A stretch of DNA of 64,000 nucleotides from Pectobacterium punjabense (GCF_012427845.1 NZ_CP038498.1:2170001-2234000); one strand, 5' to 3'; positions 1 through 8,995 are shown, counted from the first letter of the stretch. Program-made: numbers and translations. Notes: generated from the letters alone by a model not told the origin.

Positions 1-1154
1 GCGACGCGCTTGGCGATTTCAACAGCATCGTCTGTCGTTTCTGCACTGGCTAGCGCAACGCCCATACGGCGTTTGCCGCTGATATCCGGTTTGCCAAACA
101 GGCGAATTTGCGTATGAGGGAGGAGCGCGCTTTCCAGTCCCTGATAGCGTACGTTGTTGCTCTCCAGTTCCGGCAAAATTACGGCAGAAGCCGATGCGCC
201 GTACTGACGAATCGCGCCAATTGGCAGCCCAAGGAAAGCGCGAACGTGTAGGGCAAATTCGGACAGATCCTGAGAGATCATCGTCACCATGCCGGTATCG
301 TGTGGGCGAGGGGAGACTTCACTAAAGATGACGTCATCCCCGCAGACGAACAGCTCAACGCCGAACAGGCCATAACCGCCGAGCGCTTTTACGACATCGC
401 TGGCCATTTTTTGCGCGCGTTCCTGTGCCAGTTCACTCATCTGTTGCGGCTGCCAGGATTCACGATAGTCACCCTCTTCTTGTCGGTGACCGATTGGTGC
501 ACAGAAATGAATGCCATCAATTGCATGGATGGTCAGCAGGGTGATCTCAAAATCAAAATTTACCAACCCTTCAACGATGACGCGCCCGCCGCCTGCACGA
601 CCACCCTGTTGGGCGTAGTTCCACGCTTGATCTAACTGCTCAGCGGAGCGAATCAGGCTTTGCCCTTTGCCGGATGAACTCATGACTGGCTTCACAATGC
701 AGGGGTAGCCAATTGCCTCTACTGCCTGATGAAAGCTCTCTTTGCTGTCGGCAAAACGGTAGGTGGATGTCGGCACACCGAGGGTTTCGGCAGCCAGACG
801 GCGGATGCCTTCACGGTTCATCGTCAGGCGTGTCGCTTCAGCACAGGGGACAACATGGTGGCCTTGTTTTTCCAATGCCACCAGCATATCGGTGGCGATG
901 GCTTCAATTTCCGGCACGATATAATCAGGACGTTCTGCTTCAACCAACACTTTTAATGCGTCGCCATCCAACATATTGATGACGTGGCTGCGATGTGCAA
1001 TCTGCATCGCAGGGGCATCGGCATAGCGATCGACCGCAATCACTTCGATTCCAAGGCGCTGACACTCAATCGCCACTTCTTTGCCTAATTCACCGGAGCC
1101 AAGCAACATCACTCGTGTGGCATCCGCACGCAGGGCGGTTCCAATCGTTAACAT
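1..1154 (-). CDS. purT: Formate-dependent phosphoribosylglycinamide formyltransferase 2 (PurT), 3' end outside window
   Basis: Cytoplasmic purine synthesis enzyme that uses formate and ATP to formylate GAR, independently of folate. Reading the minus strand from the ATG at 1154 gives about 384 residues beginning [20 protein letters not shown], with a nucleotide-binding GSGELGKE stretch and the ATP-grasp segment [15 protein letters not shown]. Family length is about 392, so only some 8 C-terminal residues lie beyond the left edge. It is divergent from ptrB and preceded by a near-consensus PurR operator at 1198-1213, so purine repression is expected. Identification is by strong resemblance to E. 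coli PurT. Confidence 0.96.
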   Translation of the reverse strand, partial: MLTIGTALRADATRVMLLGSGELGKEVAIECQRLGIEVIAVDRYADAPAMQIAHRSHVINMLDGDALKVLVEAERPDYIVPEIEAIATDMLVALEKQGHHVVPCAEATRLTMNREGIRRLAAETLGVPTSTYRFADSKESFHQAVEAIGYPCIVKPVMSSSGKGQSLIRSAEQLDQAWNYAQQGGRAGGGRVIVEGLVNFDFEITLLTIHAIDGIHFCAPIGHRQEEGDYRESWQPQQMSELAQERAQKMASDVVKALGGYGLFGVELFVCGDDVIFSEVSPRPHDTGMVTMISQDLSEFALHVRAFLGLPIGAIRQYGASASAVILPELESNNVRYQGLESALLPHTQIRLFGKPDISGKRRMGVALASAETTDDAVEIAKRV

Positions 1155-1197
1155 AACCTTATACCTGATCGGGTTGTGAAAAATGGCCGCAGTATAA

Positions 1198-1213
1198 ACG
1201 AAAACGTTTGCGT
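1198..1213 (-). promoter_or_regulatory. PurR operator upstream of purT
   Basis: The 16-mer acgaaaacgtttgcgt differs from the PurR consensus ACGCAAACGTTTGCGT at one position. It sits 44 bp upstream of the purT start codon, where a repressor could block the purT promoter. E. coli purT is a known PurR target. Confidence 0.85.
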
Positions 1214-1354
1214 GCGCATTAAAGAGGGCGGGCTCTGGAATGTATTACGCAAAAGCGCACCAAGAGACAAGGACGTGGCTTGGCATTGCTGGGCAATCGT
1301 GCCACTCTTCTTACAGAGTGAAAATTTTATGTCAAGACAATGAGATCCGACGCG

Positions 1355-3406
1355 ATGAAGACACCGCAAGCTGAAAAAAAGCCCCACGCGATAAGCACAC
1401 ATGGCGATACGCGTATCGACAATTATTACTGGCTGCGTGATGACCAGCGTACCGATCCGCAGGTGTTGTCCTACCTGGAACAGGAAAATGCCTATAGTGA
1501 AGCCATTATGGCGCCTCACGAAGCACGTAAACGGTCGCTGTATGACGAAATGGTTAAACGCATTCCGTCGACGGACATGTCGGTGCCGTATGTCAGAAAA
1601 GGTTATCGCTACCAAAGTCGCTATGAGCCGGGCAAAGAGTACGCCATCTATCTGCGCCAGCTTGAGCACGCAACAGAAACGTGGGAAACGCTGTTAGATG
1701 GGAATCAACGTGCGGAGGGACATGAATTTTATAGTCTCGGCGCACTTGAGGTTAGCCCAAACAACACGCTGTTGGCGCTCTCGGAGGATTTTTTATCCCG
1801 TCGGCAGTACACACTTCGTTTTCGCGATCTTAACAGCGGCGAATGGTTACCGGATGTGATCGAAAATGTGACCGCAGGTGCTGAATGGTCGGCAGATTCG
1901 ACGGTGTTGTACTACGTGCGTAAACATGAACAAACGCTATTGCCGTATCAGGTCTACCGTCACCGTCTGGGGAGCGACCCGGCACAAGATGAACTGATAT
2001 ATGAAGAGAAAGATGACACCTATTATGTCAGCCTGAGCAAAACGACATCAGAGCACTACATCACCATTTATCTCAGCAGCACCACAACGACTGAGGTGCT
2101 ATTGCTCGACGCGACAATCCCAGAGGCTGTGCCGCAGGTATGCATTCCACGCCGGAAAGATCATGAATATGGCATCGATCACTATCAGGGACGATTTTAC
2201 CTACGCTCCAACCGAGAAGGAAAGAACTTCGGCCTTTACCGTTCGGATAAGCCTGATGAACAAACGCTGGAAACACTGATTGCTCCACGTGAACACCGCG
2301 TTCTGGAAGGTTTTGAACTGTTCCGTGATTGGCTGGTGGTCGAAGAAAGGGAACGCGGTTTAACCCGATTACGTCAGATCCATTGGCATACACAGGAAGA
2401 GAAAACGATCGCTTTCAATGATGCGAGCTATGTGACGTGGCTGTCGTACAATCCTACGCCAGAAACGGCATTGATGCGATATGGTTACTCATCAATGACA
2501 ACGCCCAGCACGCTGTATGAATTGAATCTGGACACGGGCGACCAGCAGCTACTTAAGCAAGCTGAGGTAAAAGATTTCTCCCCGGATAACTATCGGAGCG
2601 AGCGTTTATGGATCACCGTCAGGGACGGTGTTGATGTACCCGTTTCCCTCGTTTATCACCGCGATCACTTCAGCCCTGGTAAGAACCCGATACTGGTTTA
2701 CGGGTATGGTGCCTATGGAAATAGCATGGAGCCAGATTTCAGCGTTAGCCGTCTGAGCCTGTTGGATCGAGGGTTCGTTTTTGCCTTAACGCACATTCGT
2801 GGCGGTGGTGAATTGGGTCAGCGGTGGTATGACGATGGTCGGTTGCTCAATAAGATGCATTCCTTCACGGATTTCATCGATGTGTCCCAGGCATTGATAG
2901 AAAAAGGCTATGGCGACAGAGAAAACATGTTCGCGATGGGAGGGAGTGCGGGAGGGCTCTTGATGGGCGCGGTAGTCAATATGGCACCCGATCTGTTCAA
3001 AGGGGTTGTGGCCCAGGTTCCGTTTGTTGATGTGTTGACGACAATGCTGGATGAGTCAATTCCGCTGACGACCGGAGAATATGACGAGTGGGGCGATCCG
3101 AATGAACAAACCTACTATGACTACATCAAGCAATATAGTCCTTATGACGGTGTGACCGCTCAGCGCTATCCACATTTACTGGTGACTACTGGGTTACACG
3201 ACTCTCAGGTTCAGTATTGGGAACCTGCAAAGTGGGTAGCAAAATTACGGGAAGTTAAAACGGACGATCGTCTGGTGTTGTTATACACCGATATGGATGC
3301 TGGGCACGGTGGAAAATCCGGTCGCTTCAAACGCTATGATGATATCGCGCTAGAATATGCTTTCCTATTGATGGTGCTTGAAAAAGCAGAAGACGGTCAC
3401 GAATAA
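1355..3406 (+). CDS. ptrB: Oligopeptidase B (protease II)
   Basis: Cytoplasmic serine peptidase of the prolyl oligopeptidase family (S9A) that cuts oligopeptides after Arg or Lys. An N-terminal beta-propeller (roughly residues 70-400) precedes the alpha/beta-hydrolase domain. The nucleophile is the Ser of GGSAGG (about residue 531 counted from 1355), with Asp in GLHDSQ (about 616) and His in GHGGKSGRF (about 651) completing the triad. The ATG at 1355 gives 683 residues and aligns best with E. coli PtrB (686); an in-frame ATG at 1340 would add five residues. Divergent from purT and convergent with the short peptide gene at 3491-3601. Confidence 0.95.
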   Translation: MKTPQAEKKPHAISTHGDTRIDNYYWLRDDQRTDPQVLSYLEQENAYSEAIMAPHEARKRSLYDEMVKRIPSTDMSVPYVRKGYRYQSRYEPGKEYAIYLRQLEHATETWETLLDGNQRAEGHEFYSLGALEVSPNNTLLALSEDFLSRRQYTLRFRDLNSGEWLPDVIENVTAGAEWSADSTVLYYVRKHEQTLLPYQVYRHRLGSDPAQDELIYEEKDDTYYVSLSKTTSEHYITIYLSSTTTTEVLLLDATIPEAVPQVCIPRRKDHEYGIDHYQGRFYLRSNREGKNFGLYRSDKPDEQTLETLIAPREHRVLEGFELFRDWLVVEERERGLTRLRQIHWHTQEEKTIAFNDASYVTWLSYNPTPETALMRYGYSSMTTPSTLYELNLDTGDQQLLKQAEVKDFSPDNYRSERLWITVRDGVDVPVSLVYHRDHFSPGKNPILVYGYGAYGNSMEPDFSVSRLSLLDRGFVFALTHIRGGGELGQRWYDDGRLLNKMHSFTDFIDVSQALIEKGYGDRENMFAMGGSAGGLLMGAVVNMAPDLFKGVVAQVPFVDVLTTMLDESIPLTTGEYDEWGDPNEQTYYDYIKQYSPYDGVTAQRYPHLLVTTGLHDSQVQYWEPAKWVAKLREVKTDDRLVLLYTDMDAGHGGKSGRFKRYDDIALEYAFLLMVLEKAEDGHE

Positions 3407-3490
3407 GGGCTAGCAACTGCGGTTATGAGGGTAAACCCATTTTCGGGTTTACCCGATCGGCATGGCACATTACTTGGGCAACATCAGGAC

Positions 3491-3601
3491 TCAGGTAATA
3501 TCAGCTTGTGCTTTCTTCGCTCTTTTGTCGGCCCGTTTTTCGGCGGCCGTTTTCAATGGTTTTTTCTTACCGTTCTTTTTGCTATCCAGTCCTTTACTCA
3601 T
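3491..3601 (-). CDS. Short lysine-rich basic peptide (36 aa), function unknown
   Basis: A 36-codon frame starting MSKGLDSKKNGKKKPLKTAA and ending KAQADIT. About 30% of residues are Lys, with Arg and Ala making up much of the rest, giving a strongly positive, probably helical peptide. A good ribosome-binding site (GAGG, 8 nt before ATG) supports translation. It lies convergent to ptrB. I recognise no named family; high charge suggests nucleic-acid or ribosome contact, but that is inference. Confidence 0.62.
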   Translation of the reverse strand: MSKGLDSKKNGKKKPLKTAAEKRADKRAKKAQADIT

Positions 3602-3702
3602 ATCTTGCCTCGCTTGATAAAAGGTTAGGGTGCTATTCCATTAACCTCTTGTGCGAGCCAATATGCAAGCAGAAAATCATTTTTGCTGTGTAAGAATGTA
3701 AC

Positions 3703-3726
3703 CCGTGGAAAGGGATGTTTTCCACG
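3703..3726. terminator. Hairpin downstream of holE
   Basis: A perfect 9-bp stem (ccgtggaaa / tttccacgg, 6-nt loop) lies between the convergent ends of holE and the upstream genes. No clear T-run follows on either strand, so it may be a weak terminator or an mRNA-end stabiliser. Confidence 0.4.
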
Positions 3727-3760
3727 GTAAACCCGTGTTGGATTGGAAGGAGGGAAATCG

Positions 3761-3991
3761 CTATTTAGACTTAGGCTCGTAGGGTAAACGAGAGAACTGT
3801 AACGAGCGTTGGCGATAAAACATCACACGTTCACGAAAGTAGTTACGCAGGTGATCGGGCTGTTCTCTTTCCACAACCTCAGGAATGACTGGCATATTAT
3901 AACGTTCTTTGAAGGCAACACCTGATGCTGCCAGATCTACGTTAACTTTATCCATATCCTCTTTGGACAATTCTGCCAGATTATGTCCCAT
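3761..3991 (-). CDS. holE: DNA polymerase III theta subunit
   Basis: Small core subunit of DNA polymerase III that binds and stabilises the epsilon proofreading exonuclease. The 76 residues match the family length exactly. The block [20 protein letters not shown], followed by [17 protein letters not shown] and ending [10 protein letters not shown], is almost identical to E. coli HolE. It is a single gene in its own unit, with gene-free DNA on both sides. Confidence 0.97.
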   Translation of the reverse strand: MGHNLAELSKEDMDKVNVDLAASGVAFKERYNMPVIPEVVEREQPDHLRNYFRERVMFYRQRSLQFSRLPYEPKSK

Positions 3992-4097
3992 ATCGCTTTC
4001 TCCTGCCTATTGGCCACAGACTGATAGGTGTCACGGTAAAGTAGCGACAGAAAAATGGCAAGTGTTCACTTTGTCATGTGGATGTTTATTATTCTGA

Positions 4098-4365
4098 TTG
4101 CGAAATAGGAATCATTTTTAATACAGATTTATCGTAAGTGATATAGCTCGATATTGTAACTTTTTTGGTAATAAAAATGATTCGCAATAATACATTAAAA
4201 TCGCTCTTAAGTGATAATAAATATCAATAGCAATTTTTATAATGCATTGTTTTTTATGGTTATTATATTAATATTTTGTTGCTGTTAATAAAGTGTTTTT
4301 TATTTTGTTTTTTCAGGCATAATGCCCTAAATAATTTCACCTGCCGGGAAAAATAGGGAGTTACT
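4098..4365. other. AT-rich upstream region of ftnA
   Basis: About 270 bp without a gene, strikingly AT-rich. It contains several GATAAT/AATGATT-like stretches (around 4175-4190 and 4208-4225) that resemble parts of Fur boxes, but no full 19-bp match. E. coli ftnA is silenced by H-NS and relieved by Fur at repeated sites in a similarly AT-rich leader; the same arrangement here is inference. Confidence 0.4.
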
Positions 4366-4872
4366 ATGCTAAAAAAAGAAATGATTCAGAAGCTGAATGA
4401 GCAACTTAATCTGGAGTTTTATTCCGCGAATTTGTATTTGCAAATGAGTGCATGGTGCGGTGATAAAGGTTTTGAAGGCGCATCGAGTTTCCTGAAGACA
4501 CATTCTCAGGAAGAAATGCAGCACATGCAGCGCCTGTTTGACTATCTGGATGATACGGGAAGCCTGCCTGTGCTAGGCGCGATTGCTGCACCGCCGATTG
4601 ATTTTGATTCACTGGCTGACGTCTTCAAGTTGACCTATGAACATGAACAGTTGATTACAGCAAAAATTAATGAGCTGGCGCATGCGGCGATGGCCTTGCA
4701 GGATTATTCTACCTTTAATTTCCTGCAATGGTACGTGGCCGAACAGCATGAAGAAGAAAAGCTGTTCCGTTCTATTCTGGACAAATTGGCTCTGGTCAAA
4801 GCGAGTGAAGGCGGTCTATTCTTCATCGATCAGGACTTGAAAAAAATGTCTGCGGCGGCACCGTCAGCCTAA
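4366..4872 (+). CDS. ftnA: Non-haem ferritin
   Basis: Cytosolic iron-storage protein, a four-helix bundle that assembles as a 24-mer and oxidises Fe(II) at its ferroxidase centre. Length is 168 aa (E. coli FtnA 165). Visible ligands include Glu17 in NEQLNLE, Glu50 and His53 in SQEEMQHM, Glu in KLTYEHEQ (about 94) and Gln in YVAEQHEEE (about 127). The start has the ribosome-binding site AGGGAG. The gene stands alone, with a terminator at 4914-4949. Confidence 0.96.
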   Translation: MLKKEMIQKLNEQLNLEFYSANLYLQMSAWCGDKGFEGASSFLKTHSQEEMQHMQRLFDYLDDTGSLPVLGAIAAPPIDFDSLADVFKLTYEHEQLITAKINELAHAAMALQDYSTFNFLQWYVAEQHEEEKLFRSILDKLALVKASEGGLFFIDQDLKKMSAAAPSA

Positions 4873-4913
4873 TGACAATCGACGCCTCTGTCGGTTAATA
4901 CGCATTTGAATAA

Positions 4914-4949
4914 CGCGGGATAATGTTCTTTTTATCCCGCTATTTCTTT
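4914..4949 (+). terminator. Rho-independent terminator of ftnA
   Basis: GCGGGATAA and TATCCCGC form a stem around a short T-containing loop, followed by tatttcttt, about 45 bp after the ftnA stop. Confidence 0.65.
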
Positions 4950-5153
4950 CCTCAAACGATCTTCCTGCTTATCTCTCTCAGCCGATTTTATTCTTTGCTT
5001 CGCGCTCGACTTCATCCCTCTCTGTCGCTATGATCGCGCTAGTAGTGATATACAACTTTATGTTTTATAAGGTTTGATGCTGTCTTTCTGTGATCTGGAT
5101 AAGGCTGTAAAACTCACATACATCATTGTCTGAATACGCATGTCGGGAATACC

Positions 5154-5510
5154 ATGATGAAGAAACTTTTGCTATCTATCGTGCTTACCTCACTTTCTGC
5201 GAATGCTTTTGCTGCCGCCAAACTGGCAAATATCAGCCGGCTGGAATATGGCGAACGCTGGGCTTTTACTCGCGAAGAAGTTCAACTGATTTGTCGCCCT
5301 GGCAATGCGCTGTACGCCTTACATACAGGGACGCTGATGCAATATCCGCTAAACGATATCGCCATTGAGCAGATGAAGTCCGGGCAGGTAAGTGCACAAC
5401 CGATAGACGTGATTTGGCTGGACGATCCTAAGCATCCCGGACAGAAGAAAAGCCTTCAGCCATTTATCGAGCGAGCAGAGCAATTATGCTTGCCAGATGG
5501 TAAGCCATGA
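5154..5510 (+). CDS. yebY: YebY family (DUF2511) secreted protein
   Basis: 118-residue small exported protein of unknown role. Residues 1-21 (MMKKLLLSIVLTSLSANAFA) form a typical Sec signal peptide with AFA cleavage. Two cysteines, in VQLICRPG and AEQLCLPDG, may form a periplasmic disulfide. The start may be the first or second ATG (5154 or 5157). In E. coli yebY also neighbours the SdsR locus, which matches the arrangement here. Confidence 0.85.
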   Translation: MMKKLLLSIVLTSLSANAFAAAKLANISRLEYGERWAFTREEVQLICRPGNALYALHTGTLMQYPLNDIAIEQMKSGQVSAQPIDVIWLDDPKHPGQKKSLQPFIERAEQLCLPDGKP

Positions 5511-5633
5511 AGTGATTGATTTACCTATTTAATGTTAACTAATTACTTCCATCTGGTTAAGATAAAGTGTGAAATCTGTTCCATTTGTGATAATTACGAA
5601 CGGGGTGACGCTGGAAAACGCGGTGGAGTTGGC

Positions 5634-5639
5634 TACGCT
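5634..5639 (+). promoter_or_regulatory. Sigma-S-type -10 element of SdsR
   Basis: CTACGCTT at 5633-5640 matches the extended -10 favoured by RpoS (CTAYRCTT) and lies about 7 nt before the expected SdsR 5' end. E. coli sdsR is transcribed by sigma-S. Confidence 0.7.
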
Positions 5640-5645
5640 TAAGGT

Positions 5646-5748
5646 ACAAGGCTAGTGCAGCTTGTATAAATGCCAACTTTTAGCGCACGGCTCTCCCAAG
5701 AGCCATTTCCCTAGACCGAATACAGGAATCGTATTCGGTCTTTTTTTT
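5646..5748 (+). ncRNA. sdsR: SdsR (RyeB) small RNA
   Basis: Hfq/ProQ-associated stationary-phase sRNA of about 100 nt. The segment 5669-5690 (aatgccaacttttagcgcac...) and the following ggctctcccaagagcc hairpin match my memory of E. coli SdsR almost base for base. It ends with the intrinsic terminator gaccgaatac / gtattcggtc followed by eight T residues. The 5' end is inferred from the -10 element. E. coli encodes the antisense partner RyeA/SraC across the same region on the other strand; I cannot place its promoter here. The neighbour yebY supports orthology. Confidence 0.9.
5714..5748 (+). terminator. SdsR terminator
   Basis: The 10-bp stem gaccgaatac / gtattcggtc encloses the loop aggaatc and is followed by TTTTTTTT. 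Confidence 0.92.
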
Positions 5749-5749
5749 A

Positions 5750-6038
5750 AATTGTTGATTTTTAATGGTTTATTTTAGGTGGCGCGAAAATACACGAAAA
5801 ACCCACGAAATTTAATATACGGCCTTTTATAGATAGGTGTATTTCTTCCCCCCGAGTATCCAGATGTCCGCGAACTGGCCGTATCCGCAAGCGGCAGAAA
5901 CCTGCCACTAGTGCGGTTTTTTATTAAAGCGATGCCGCTTCTACTGTGCTCGCTGTGTAAATTAACAGATAACTATTAGCAACATAACGCTGGTATCATT
6001 GGCATTCTATTTATGGATGAGTGAACACTGGAGTGTGT
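5750..6038. other. Gene-free stretch with a structured, terminator-like element
   Basis: No convincing ORF. At 5885-5922 nested inverted repeats (ccgca/tgcgg outside, ggcag/ctgcc inside) are followed by six T residues, so the region can form a compact terminator-like hairpin. It could be the 3' end of an unknown small RNA or a leftover of inserted DNA. Confidence 0.45.
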
Positions 6039-6404
6039 ATGAAATCGGTTTTATCGTTTGTTGTTGCTATTTTGTTGTCCTTTTCTGCCTGCGCTTCCGA
6101 TTTGACTGAAGACCAAAGATTAGCGGATTTAATTTGGTCAAAAACATCAAATAAAGAAGCGATCCAATTAATCAATAAGAATCCTGAGTTAATCAATTCA
6201 AAGACTGGCGCTGGGTTCACTCCGCTGCATTTAGCGGGAATGATTGGTAACAAAGAAATGGCTATATTTCTTCTGGAAAAAGGGGCAGATGTTAATGCTG
6301 TTAATGACAGCGGATACAGTCCTTTAGTGGTGACTATAGCTAACGGCAATCAGGATATAGCAGACATCTTGATAAAGAACGGCGGCAAGGAGCTAAGACT
6401 TTAA
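6039..6404 (+). CDS. Exported ankyrin-repeat protein
   Basis: 121 aa from the ATG at 6039, which has a GGAG site 7 nt upstream; the GTG at 6021 is an unlikely start. Residues 1-20 form a signal peptide (MKSVLSFVVAILLSFSACAS), cleaved either after ACA by signal peptidase I or at the Cys as a lipoprotein. Two to three ankyrin repeats follow, with clear hallmarks in GFTPLHLAGMIGNKEMAIFL and GADVNAVNDSGYSPLVVTIA. The partner is unknown; some small periplasmic ankyrin proteins are immunity proteins, which is only a possibility here. Lies in the accessory patch behind SdsR. Confidence 0.85.
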   Translation: MKSVLSFVVAILLSFSACASDLTEDQRLADLIWSKTSNKEAIQLINKNPELINSKTGAGFTPLHLAGMIGNKEMAIFLLEKGADVNAVNDSGYSPLVVTIANGNQDIADILIKNGGKELRL

Positions 6405-6429
6405 CGTCGCAAATGAAAAACCATTTCCA

Positions 6430-6454
6430 GGCTCGCTTTAGCGAGCCTTTTTAT
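6430..6454 (+). terminator. Terminator after the ankyrin gene
   Basis: Perfect stem GGCTCGC / GCGAGCC with loop ttta, followed by TTTTTATTT, 25 bp past the ankyrin stop. It argues that the next gene starts downstream at 6476 and not at 6413. Confidence 0.85.
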
Positions 6455-6475
6455 TTCAAAGAGATTGACGTTAAA

Positions 6476-6850
6476 ATGCGCAACATCATTATGTTAGTAC
6501 TGGCTTTACCATTAGTATCGTTTGCTGCCATTAATGATACCAGCCAAGCTGCACATGAAATCTGCCTGACTGAGTGGAATATTACGGACAAGGCGGGATC
6601 AACGGACAGAGATGTGCTGGCAATTGTTAATGAAGAGGTATCCAGTTTCAAAGAACGCGGTTTTAGCCTTTCAGATTTTGGTATTGATGAGTCGGAGTAT
6701 ATTGTTACATCGGCTAAGATTGCCGAATCATTCCGTCAAGATCATCGCCCTCCTAATCGACAATATGACGATGATATAAGGGGTACACTCAGAGAGTTGA
6801 TGGTTCCTCGTTGTGTGACAAAGGTAAAAGAAAGCTTAACTAACCATTAG
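6476..6850 (+). CDS. Small exported protein of unknown function
   Basis: 124 aa from the ATG at 6476; an in-frame ATG at 6413 would run through the preceding terminator and is rejected. Residues 1-17 (MRNIIMLVLALPLVSFA) look like a cleavable signal peptide. The mature part is acidic and has two Cys (HEICLTEW and VPRCVTK), which could form a disulfide in the periplasm. No family recognised. It follows the ankyrin gene on the same strand but is separated from it by a terminator. Confidence 0.65.
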   Translation: MRNIIMLVLALPLVSFAAINDTSQAAHEICLTEWNITDKAGSTDRDVLAIVNEEVSSFKERGFSLSDFGIDESEYIVTSAKIAESFRQDHRPPNRQYDDDIRGTLRELMVPRCVTKVKESLTNH

Positions 6851-6905
6851 CTGTAGCGGTACGAAGAATATGCGGTCAGTTCAAACTGTAGTAGTCAACT
6901 AGCCG

Positions 6906-7499
6906 CTATGTTTGAGCTGGTACAGCGGTAGTACTCTGGCTAAACGATGGCTTTCTGTGCCATACAGTAATATCACTACTCGTAGCGGAAATGATGAATT
7001 CACCATTCCATGAAAATCCCGTACAACGGAAATGGTCGGAAAGCAGTTTAAGGCACCCCTCCTGATGACCTATGCATAACGCATCTTTACTTGGTGGACA
7101 CCAGATTAGGACTTCAAGGGGCCATTCTGGTGCGGCCCGTACCAATGTTTCACCATATTGATTACACATTGGCAATCCGCCGCCACATAGTCCGGCAATG
7201 GAAATATCCTCATCGGCTAATGGACCTATGCCTTTACAGGTTAAATTGATGGGATCGTACCAGCTCCCGTATTCCTCAACGTCTCTGGCAACCTTTTCGC
7301 CAGTAATACAGTTGAACACTCCTCGTCCTGAGGAGGATATGACCAGTAACAGATGGTTTTGTCGATGAGAAAAACCGATCTCTGTTAATCCTCCAACAGC
7401 AATCTCTACTCTGGGATGCCATTCAGTCGGGGGCGACGGAATATTGAGCAATAGCTTGATATAGTTATTCTCGTACTCTTTTTTACGCCAGCCAAACAT
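6906..7499 (-). CDS. WD/beta-propeller-like protein of unknown function
   Basis: 197 aa, no signal peptide or membrane segment. It is rich in beta-strand-like patches; the segments IGFSHRQNHLLLVISSSGRG, CTGFSWNGEFIISATSSD and the following ITVWHR look like WD40-type blades, but too few are present for a full propeller. Several Cys and Trp residues are spread along the chain. Family and role are not recognised. It faces the two secreted-protein genes and completes the accessory patch between SdsR and the cold-shock gene. Confidence 0.6.
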   Translation of the reverse strand: MFGWRKKEYENNYIKLLLNIPSPPTEWHPRVEIAVGGLTEIGFSHRQNHLLLVISSSGRGVFNCITGEKVARDVEEYGSWYDPINLTCKGIGPLADEDISIAGLCGGGLPMCNQYGETLVRAAPEWPLEVLIWCPPSKDALCIGHQEGCLKLLSDHFRCTGFSWNGEFIISATSSDITVWHRKPSFSQSTTAVPAQT

Positions 7500-7949
7500 C
7501 TAAATCCCTCTCTAGGACAGGAAATTTTTAAGTTCTCCAATGACAACAGTACCATACAAAGCTCAGATAACCGCGGATATTCAGACAGTCACTACCTTTG
7601 AGTGGTGAATGTAATAGGAGCAAGCAGTACGCGATATACCCGCTAAGATTAATAATCTAGAGTGTTTACTCTGGAGTGAGTGCAATGCGCTTTCAATCGG
7701 AAATAAGAGGGACAGTTGATGTCATCGTGAGTGGAAACGAACAGGAGTGTGTCGCAGAGGCAGAGGGATGGGGATAATTAGGCTATGGCAAACTAAATAA
7801 ACGATAAAAATCCTCTTGGCTGCTGATAAAACATCCGCTTATTTTCATGATTATCGCGGTTCAGCGTCTGGTGCCGTGTCTTTTAAACGCTTTTAAAATA
7901 AATGCTTGCTAAAGATTTTTATACGTGCGTTAATAGCTCGTCGGTTTGA
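7500..7949. other. Gene-poor stretch with one 30-codon frame
   Basis: No full gene. An ATG at 7685 after a GGAGTGAG site opens a 30-codon frame (to 7777) starting MRFQSEIRGTVDVIVSGNEQ. It could be a real small peptide or the truncated front of a lost gene; I favour a remnant. The remainder shows no clear structure until the cold-shock leader. Confidence 0.35.
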
Positions 7950-8104
7950 TTCGCAGACCTAAAAAGCAGTTTAGTAAAGCAGTTCTCATTTCAAAGTGTT
8001 ATCCATAGATATCCCTTCTTTTGAGCCTCCTTATTGTTGCTAATTAAATTCTGTGCACAGGCCCTATTTGCCGGAAGGCGCTATAAAAAATTAAGGTAAT
8101 TTCT
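7950..8104 (+). promoter_or_regulatory. cspA-type cold-shock mRNA leader (thermosensor)
   Basis: The leader aligns with E. coli cspA 5' UTR blocks: gcagtttagtaaagcag near 7970, then ttcaaagtgttatcc and gatatccc, and finally the pre-start block gccggaaggcgc ... attaaggtaat before the ATG. In E. coli this long leader refolds with temperature to expose the ribosome-binding site in the cold. The 5' end is estimated, not seen. Confidence 0.75.
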
Positions 8105-8317
8105 ATGTCTAACAAAATGACTGGTTTAGTAAAATGGTTTGACGCTGGTAAAGGTTTCGGTTTCATTACTCCTGACAACGGTAGCAAAGATGTATTCGTA
8201 CATTTCTCTGCTATTCAGAGCAACGATTTCAAAACGCTGGACGAAGGCCAAAAGGTTGAGTTCACCATTGAAAATGGTCAGAAAGGCCCATCAGCTGGCA
8301 ACGTTGTTGCACTGTAA
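8105..8317 (+). CDS. Cold-shock protein, CspA family
   Basis: 70-residue OB-fold RNA chaperone. RNA-binding motifs RNP1 (KGFGFITP) and RNP2 (VFVHFSAI) are intact. The N-terminus [20 protein letters not shown] is closest to the cold-inducible CspA/CspB/CspG group, not the constitutive CspC/CspE group; the cspA-like leader agrees with cold induction. Which paralogue symbol applies cannot be decided here. Confidence 0.93.
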   Translation: MSNKMTGLVKWFDAGKGFGFITPDNGSKDVFVHFSAIQSNDFKTLDEGQKVEFTIENGQKGPSAGNVVAL

Positions 8318-8406
8318 TCAAGTTGCGCTGTAATAAGCCAAATTGAATTAATGTTTCTCTTGCGATAGCGATGATGGTTTGAACCGGAGCGGCCAAGAAA
8401 AGCACC

Positions 8407-8440
8407 CAAAAACCCTAGCGTAAAGCTGGGGTTTTTTGTT
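8407..8440 (+). terminator. Terminator of the cold-shock gene
   Basis: Stem aaaccctagc / gctggggttt with loop gtaaa, running into TTTTTTGTTT, about 90 bp after the stop. Confidence 0.85.
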
Positions 8441-8503
8441 TATAAATCATTATGATTTGCGACTTTCTGCCGCTGAGACCTCATCACTATGATTTAATCC
8501 ACC

Positions 8504-8995
8504 TTAGGATATGTGATATAGGCCCATATCGAGCGACATTTCAACACAGGGGAGATATCTCTTGGCAGATCCAGAGTAGTATTCTCCGTGTTTATCAACG
8601 CTAAATCCATTCGCTTGGTAAAATACGACAGCATTAGGGGTTGAGGACAATGTTAGCGCTGTTATTCCACGCGTTTTTGCTTCACTTTTTATCGCATCCA
8701 GAATTTTTGTAGCGAGTCCTTTATTCTGGTAGTTCGGCAAGGTAAAAATAGCTTCAACACTATTATTTGTTATATCAAGAAAGCCTGTTGCGACAGGGAG
8801 GGAAAGTATTGCGTCGTCAATGACGAAAAAGGGGTTATTAGTGATGGCATGTCGATACCCTTCAGGCATAGTATCGGGTGTGAATGCCATGATGGTTTCA
8901 TTATCATAAACTTCCTGACATCCTGAACGTATTGCCTCATTCCTAATTAGCCATAAACGTTCAGCTTCATCAGCGGTAGCATAGCGAACGGACAT
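8504..8995 (-). CDS. GNAT family N-acetyltransferase
   Basis: 163 aa from the ATG at 8995 (a GTG directly before it would add one residue). Single GNAT domain: an N-terminal YATADEAERLWLIRNEAI stretch, and the acetyl-CoA loop LPNYQNKGLATKIL (Q-x-x-G-x-A type motif A) at about residues 87-100, followed by ALTLSSTPNAVVFYQANGF typical of motif B. The substrate is unknown. Monocistronic, convergent with the cold-shock gene. Confidence 0.87.
   Translation of the reverse strand: MSVRYATADEAERLWLIRNEAIRSGCQEVYDNETIMAFTPDTMPEGYRHAITNNPFFVIDDAILSLPVATGFLDITNNSVEAIFTLPNYQNKGLATKILDAIKSEAKTRGITALTLSSTPNAVVFYQANGFSVDKHGEYYSGSAKRYLPCVEMSLDMGLYHIS

Noticed and set aside
3425..3693. Plus-strand frames of 61-67 codons downstream of ptrB
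   Set aside because: They are the opposite-strand shadow of the 36-residue Lys-rich peptide gene, which has the better ribosome-binding site and composition.
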